From positions 62,001 through 126,000 of the forward strand of contig JAENRP010000002.1 in the NCBI GenBank assembly GCA_024741835.1: 64,000 bases of DNA, in the 5' to 3' direction. Positions within the stretch are counted from its first letter, which is position 1; each line of letters starts with the position of its first letter. Shown one piece after another: positions 59,013 to 64,000 of the stretch. Source of the stretch: Diplocarpon mali (Eukaryota > Ascomycota > Leotiomycetes > Helotiales > Drepanopezizaceae). The position numbers were made by a program, and so were the translations under genes. Under the pieces are notes generated by a model. The model saw only the letters and a program-made list of their open reading frames with translations. It did no database searches and was not told where the DNA came from.

Positions 59013-60002
59013 CCTGTTCTTTATGGCGAGAAGGAGAATTTATTCACGTGTGGAGGATGAGGTGCAGACATGATTGTGGGGCAAGCAAGGCCGAGATGGA
59101 GGGGTCGTCGATGAGCCATTTTAGATGGCGCTAAAACGACCCCTTATCAACGCCGCACGGATATCGTGACACGGCCACGAATGTCAACAGCCTCGGACAT
59201 GTCTCGTCTAAGGCCCGTTATAGTCTTTTCGACAGTCGTAAACTAATGTTAACTGCGCTGAAGGCCCCGACGAGCGAATTTTGCAGGTTTTCCGTACGAC
59301 GAACCCTTCCCATCGGTTTCCTCGGATCTTTCGATGCTTTTGCAGATCGAGTACAGGATGACAGAACGTTGCCAAATTGCCAGGTCTTCAGTTCATTAGT
59401 CATATAACAAGCTATACCCCTACACCTCCTGTTTTCAAGTCATCACGGCTTTGGATGATTTCTAGGCCACGATTTGAGTAAATCACTGACATTGCTGTAT
59501 ATCATATCCTAGCGAGCCTTAATCTCCTTGCGCTTTGGCCCACCAATAAGGGTGATGAAGGTAGGTCTTGTCAGGGTGGTGTGGGAAGCCAACAGATATA
59601 GAGGGGAAAAAAAGAGTTTGTTGACTTTACTATACAAGCGAGTCGAGCTAGTGTCTTCACCGTGACCTCAGACGTATCGCTCGGTCTCGTTTCTCGGTCT
59701 CAAACACGTCATTGGCTCCGAGGCTGCTCACTCAATTCAAATCATGAAGTATAGATCCGCATGAAAGGAAATCTAACACGCTGGCTTTGTATTTTGTCGA
59801 GTCACTTGCAAAGCTTTCTGATTAGAAGATACGGTTTGCATGGAAGTCGACGCATGTAATTGTGTAAATATCTGGCAGCCTGCAAGAAGACTCCCAATCC
59901 GGAGGTTCCAAGGCAGTAGTTCCAATAAAAGTACTTACTCAGACGGAAAGATTTCCATCCCAGCCAGAGGTCCAAAGTCTGGTAACCTTGTCAAATCGTC
60001 GC
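59013..60002. other. Intergenic, no gene recognised
   Basis: About 1 kb containing the PGP-like promoter (right-hand gene orientation minus) and the 3' flank of the next minus-strand gene. No coding pattern is recognised. Confidence 0.4.
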
Positions 60003-61496
60003 TCACAGCTCCTCACTCTCATCACTCTCCCCGCCCATCATGACCCCCAGCTCTCGTACATCCCCACTCATGATGTAGTGTACGTATCCGCCCTCCATGT
60101 CATCGTCTCGATCTCCGTCGAAAAGAAAACCGACCATTTCTTTTGGTTTCTCATCTTTCATATCCTCATCTCCGTCACAGAACAGGGACCTCGTGTCTTC
60201 CTCTTGCATCATGGTATCCCTTATCAGGGACTGGGTTTGAGAGCTCGCGTCAGTCACGAGAAATTCGCTATCCTTGTGTATGTCCTGAATAATGGCTGAT
60301 TTCATGTCATCTTCTGCATTTTGGGCTCCATCGATGGAGGAGCTTGGCTTCGAATCAGCAGCGATGGGCTCGACCAAGTCAGGCGTAGTGCTGTGTGGTT
60401 CTTGTCGAGGTATTGTGTTGATTTCGATCGCCTCATCTTGATCCGAGTCGTCTAGTCCGTCCAATTCGTCGATCATAAAAGGCTGAAGAACGCCATTCGT
60501 AGAAGCAGCGTCACTATCCACCCGGCGAGGCATATGTATCAAGGCCTCTTCATCCACATCTCTGTCCGATTTATCCACGGTAGATAGCCTCTGCATACTC
60601 TTAACGCTGCCCCTTGGCCACTTTCCTTCACCACGCACAAACGGCCCATCCTCGTCCAGCTCATCAATCGTAGACAGAACATCCACTTCAGCCCTGTCTC
60701 TTTCTCTCCCTCTCCCTTCCCCTTTCCTTATTTTCAATCCTTTCATCATCTCCTCGTCCCCAATATCGTCAATGTCCTCTCCATAACCCTTCATTTCATA
60801 CCTCCAATCCCCATAAAGCTGCACCGGGCTCCCGACAGCTGCAAAACGCTGCAGCTCTTCATCTTTTTCTGACAATCTTTGGTCTCTGGCAACTTTCTCT
60901 CTCCGTGCCTGCTCCATAGTAGCCTCTTTGCGCCTGGTTTCTTCTATCCTGAGGCGTTCAACTTCTGCTCGAGCGGCAGCATCCGCGGCAAAGACGCAGC
61001 GTTCGCGTCTAGAAGCAGCGATGGTCTTCTCAATATTCCAGAGAAGCATATCCCATCTATCGACTTTATCCTCTTGCAGCTCCCACGGCTCTGAGATATC
61101 CATCTCAGCTCTCAACACCTCTAGATATCTCTCCAGGCCATCCACTCCCTGGCCCTCTCCCCAAGTTTCAGCCCCACAGATTCCCCCACAATCAAAACAA
61201 CGAAGTCGCTCCCAGAACACATTGACGCAATCGTCGACAATCATCCACCACTCCTCTCTCAGTTCCCCTTTCACTCCTTCTTCGAGACCCTGATTGGCTT
61301 CGGTCAGAGTTTGCGCACAGGCTTCGTTGACGAGTCGTTGAATCCGGAAGATGCTTATCCAGGGACGGCGCGGGGGAGGAGATCGAGGTCGGCTCTTGGT
61401 AAGAGCGCGTTGTTTGGCGCGGATTTTGCGGAGGGCGAGGCGCTCTGACTCGGCGGATGAGAGGAGCTTGGGAGGGGTCAGGAGTGACGATTTCAT
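60003..61496 (-). CDS. Unknown protein with central coiled coil and acidic C-terminal half
   Basis: The single frame encodes 497 residues starting MKSSLLTPPKLLSSAESERL. The N-terminal third is basic, with a KIRAKQRALTKSRPRSPPPR stretch, then a more globular region with aromatic residues (EEWWMIVDDCVNVFWERLR) and a CFDCGGIC motif with three cysteines. Residues about 165-215 are strongly helical and charged (RRERCVFAADAAARAEVERL then REKVARDQRLSEKDEEL), a likely coiled coil. The second half is acidic and low in hydrophobics (DIDDIGDEEMM; DELDGLDDSDQDEAIEIN; GDEDMKDEKPKEM), probably disordered. I recognise no family. The long open frame, the codon pattern and the lack of other strong frames support a real gene. 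No intron is needed. Confidence 0.7.
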   Translation of the reverse strand: MKSSLLTPPKLLSSAESERLALRKIRAKQRALTKSRPRSPPPRRPWISIFRIQRLVNEACAQTLTEANQGLEEGVKGELREEWWMIVDDCVNVFWERLRCFDCGGICGAETWGEGQGVDGLERYLEVLRAEMDISEPWELQEDKVDRWDMLLWNIEKTIAASRRERCVFAADAAARAEVERLRIEETRRKEATMEQARREKVARDQRLSEKDEELQRFAAVGSPVQLYGDWRYEMKGYGEDIDDIGDEEMMKGLKIRKGEGRGRERDRAEVDVLSTIDELDEDGPFVRGEGKWPRGSVKSMQRLSTVDKSDRDVDEEALIHMPRRVDSDAASTNGVLQPFMIDELDGLDDSDQDEAIEINTIPRQEPHSTTPDLVEPIAADSKPSSSIDGAQNAEDDMKSAIIQDIHKDSEFLVTDASSQTQSLIRDTMMQEEDTRSLFCDGDEDMKDEKPKEMVGFLFDGDRDDDMEGGYVHYIMSGDVRELGVMMGGESDESEEL

Positions 61497-62661
61497 ATCT
61501 TAAGGTCCAGTGTTATCGGGGTCGATGCAAAGCGGCGAGTGATTGCGTGTTATTTGTTGCCGCTTCCTTTTTGTATGATGGCTGATAGATCTAGGTGTGG
61601 CCAAAGATTGCTTAATCCCCTAGAATTCAGGCGATAAGGAGCTTCTGTGGTTAGAATTTCTTGGAAGAAAGAAGGGAGATATGTTTATCTATTCACAAGG
61701 GAACCACATGAAAATTGAACGTTTACTACAATCTTGCAGGGAAAACATCTGTACATTGGTGTGAATTCGAAGTGAAAATCATGATTATGAATAGGGTTTT
61801 AAGGTGTTATTCGAAAGAGGTCAGCTTCTCATTTTCAGCAGTTTAGTGAAAACAAGTAATAGATACTTTCAAACTGCTCCAAAGAGCGTGCGCATCGCTA
61901 GAACTACTAATGAAAATCAGGCAGCAACGCAAGGAGAGCTATTGTGTATAGGAGCATGAAAACATATGGTTGTTAAAAAAGTTTGAAGTACGCAATAGCA
62001 TCAGATAATTCGAGGCTCAGAACACATGGCCTAATAAGGACTTGACTGGTTCTTTTATTCATACTCGCCAGGCTTGATAGATGTTGAGTTGAAAAGTGTG
62101 CAGAGGATCAGAGATGAGACATTGCCAATAAGTCATGTATAGCAGAGTCTGAATACCCTCAACTGCCCATCATACTCGACAGATATGTGGCTACAATGGG
62201 AAAACAAATATCGAAGCTCAGAAGTAGTGAGCATTGATACGAGCAAAACTGATTTATACACATGCAGGCCGTCGGATTTAGAGAAGATAGCGGAGCCTTC
62301 AAGTTCACGAGTGGCACAGCTCTGATAATACTATGGCACGTATGAAGGCTTTCTCTACAAGAAACCTTAGCAGCTTGTTCTCTTCACAAGTCAAGAATCA
62401 AAGTCAACAAAAGTTGCATCAGGAACCTTGAGGTGATGAAAGAGGTTGCCTAGGAACTGTCATTGGACGCCGGGGTTTCGCCTAGCAACACCATTCCTAA
62501 TGAGATCTAGCTACCCCATCTTATCCTAAAGCGGAAAGGTGTCGGATCTCGCATTCAGGTCTCTCACTGTCATCACCCTTGCACGAGATACAGAGTTCCA
62601 CGACTGCAAGTGGGCAACTCTTCTTCCCTACCCAACACATCACAGAATCCGTAGCCAAGCT
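61497..62661. other. Intergenic between divergent genes, no gene recognised
   Basis: About 1.2 kb between the start codons of the unknown minus-strand gene and SF3b14. The central part (61,640-62,450) is AT-rich and has no coding pattern. Confidence 0.4.
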
Positions 62662-63246
62662 ATGAATCGAGGCGGAAAACTTGCACCTGAAGTCAATCGG
62701 TATGTTTCTGCAGGCTGGGAGAGGGAGCGCGAGAGAATCTTGGTCCATGCTGACAGCTGTGCGACAGAGCTTTGTTCGTCAAGAATCTAAGGTCCGTCGC
62801 AGCCCTCGAGATGCGTCTGGCATATGGAAAGAAGGCGAAAGCGAGCGCATACTGACTGGGAATAGCTACAACGTCGCAGTAGAGGAACTCTTCGACCTTT
62901 TTGGCAAGTTTGGGCCTATCCGGTATGTCAAACGCGCCTTCAAACATACGATACTGATCAATAGCAGGCAAATCCGTCAGGGCATCGCCAACAATACCAA
63001 GGGCACTGCATTTGTGGTCTATGAAGACGTCATGGATGCAAAGCAGGCGTGCGACAAGCTGAACGGCTTCAACTTTCAAAATCGATATCTAGTTGGTGAG
63101 TTCATCAAAAGACCCAATCAGACGACCATCTCTAAAGAGCCATAGTATTGTACCATCAGCCAGACAAAATGGTTCGATCGAAAGAGGACCTAGAAGCGCG
63201 CAAGGAGAATTTAGAGCAGCTCAAAAAACAGCACGGCATCGAATAA
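62662..63246 (+). CDS. Splicing factor 3b 14-kDa subunit (p14/SF3b14), 5 exons
   Basis: The exons are 62662-62699, 62768-62791, 62866-62922, 62968-63095 and 63146-63246, giving 115 residues. p14 is an RRM protein of the U2 snRNP subcomplex SF3b that sits at the branch-point adenosine. The spliced product reads [13 protein letters not shown], then the RNP2 stretch ALFVKNLSYNV (made from three exons), [19 protein letters not shown], the RNP1 stretch [37 protein letters not shown] and a charged tail ending KKQHGIE. These blocks are nearly invariant in the family (about 115-125 residues). Exon 2 is only 24 nt. Intron 3 is 45 nt, divisible by three and stop-free. All phases agree. Confidence 0.92.
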
Positions 63247-63742
63247 CAACTAGACGGGCCTGCGGATCGGACAAGAAGAGTTTCACGACCTCGAAACGCG
63301 ACAACCATCCACCAAACCCCGGCCACAGGCCCGTCTACGTACATGTCTTCCTCTTCCTCCTCGACTCGCCGGAACGGCAGTGCCAGCGCCGCTGTTTCTG
63401 TTGGGCAAGGGAAAGCGAAAGGGCATCCAGATCTGACTGTTACGACTACTTCACCTTTCCTAGAGTTCATTAGGGGCTTGCTCCGTTTCAAGTAGGCGTT
63501 GGGCTGGGTATGGATTCTTCATTCACGCGAATGCTGGCTGTTCAGCGGCCGGCTCATCTGCAACATGATGTTTGCCTGGTCTCTTGCGGTGCTGTTTTTT
63601 CCCCCTCCTTCTTTCGTTTCCATGAGTTGAGGGCCAGTCGGTTTCTACGGTTGCATGATAAATATATCTCGCAAATTGACATTTTGCCCCTGTCTTCTGA
63701 CCTGGGCACGAGCTCCGCCAGCCCAACCACGCGGTTACGACT
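63247..63742. other. 3' flank of SF3b14 with an in-frame extension
   Basis: After the SF3b14 stop (TAA followed by CAACTA) the same frame stays open for 82 more codons to TAG at 63493. It is Ser/Thr/Arg-rich with no known domain. No other gene is evident. Confidence 0.35.
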
Positions 63743-64000
63743 CTAGATCTCTTGAACAACGAGCGCTGAGCGGCCCCATTTGCCCGTTTGGGTCTGCGGT
63801 GGCATCATCTGCTCTTTTTCGTACTCGTCATCATCGCTCCCACTCCGAACCCATTCTGCCCACTTGTGCTTCTGCGCACATATCCACTTGCTCCGACCAT
63901 CGACTTCTTCCCGGGGACCCATTGGACTCAGGGGTTGGTTGCTACGTCTGCCGTCTAGAACCAACATAGTAACGCACTTTTCGCATCTTCTCAGTTGAAC
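63743..64000 (-). CDS. Possible 3'-terminal exon of an unknown gene, partial
   Basis: A minus-strand frame is open from the window edge to a TAG at 63743. It reads RRCEKCVTMLVLDGRRSN, then a mid part with GRSKWICAQKHKWAEWVRSG, an acidic DDDEYEKEQ and a closing GRSALVVQEI. The CEKC and KWICAQKHKW pieces could be parts of a real protein, but I recognise no family and the upstream part lies outside the window. A chance frame is possible. Confidence 0.25.
   Translation of the reverse strand, partial: VQLRRCEKCVTMLVLDGRRSNQPLSPMGPREEVDGRSKWICAQKHKWAEWVRSGSDDDEYEKEQMMPPQTQTGKWGRSALVVQEI

Noticed and set aside
1..64000. CRISPR arrays, bacterial operons, prophages, rRNA genes
   Set aside because: No regularly spaced repeats, ribosome-binding-site-led gene strings, phage proteins or rRNA segments are seen; the window is eukaryotic.

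Overview
The window looks like nuclear DNA of a filamentous ascomycete fungus. Genes carry short introns (about 45 to 125 nt) with GT..AG ends and CTAAC/CTGAC-like branch sites. The protein families are fungal: a Pth11-like receptor, Mic27, Drn1/CWF19-like and a fungal pyroglutamyl peptidase. Mobile elements carry the C-to-T/G-to-A damage typical of repeat-induced point mutation (RIP). A helotialean (Leotiomycetes) source is my guess from the general look of the proteins, not something the sequence proves.

Layout. Positions 1 to about 25,200 are mostly AT-rich, gene-poor and transposon-laden. They hold a small solo-LTR-like piece, four or five copies of a short palindromic MITE-like repeat, one coherent seven-exon Pth11-like receptor gene (10547-12186), a RIP-wrecked Tc1/mariner transposase (about 13240-14380), an old pair of diverged direct repeats, and a complete but RIP-killed Ty1/copia LTR element (16579-23783; 172-bp LTRs, 5-bp target duplication TATCT). 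Positions 25,471-35,453 are a gene block: cytosolic tyrosyl-tRNA synthetase, a divergent pair of mitochondrial genes (MICOS subunit Mic27 and octapeptidyl peptidase Oct1) and a membrane-anchored Dabb protein, with two decayed coding remnants between. Positions 35,748-38,920 are a second mobile-element patch: a mosaic copia fragment abutting a frameshifted, 3'-truncated amino-acid permease. A gene with two tandem Myb/SANT-like repeats lies alone at about 41.8-42.5 kb. Positions 44,027-63,246 are dense housekeeping sequence: Drn1/CWF19-like and UTP20 (divergent), a type II NADH dehydrogenase-like flavoprotein, pyroglutamyl peptidase, an unknown acidic coiled-coil protein and the U2 snRNP protein SF3b14/p14.

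How the genes relate. The housekeeping genes fall in RNA biology (TyrRS, Drn1, UTP20, SF3b14) and mitochondrial function (Mic27, Oct1, NDH2-like). No metabolic cluster or operon-like logic is visible. The most unusual structure is inside the 7.2-kb copia element: besides gag-pol on the minus strand, the stretch between the end of pol and the 3' LTR holds a degraded reading frame on the opposite strand, with a Cys-rich motif and a Pro/Ala-rich tail.
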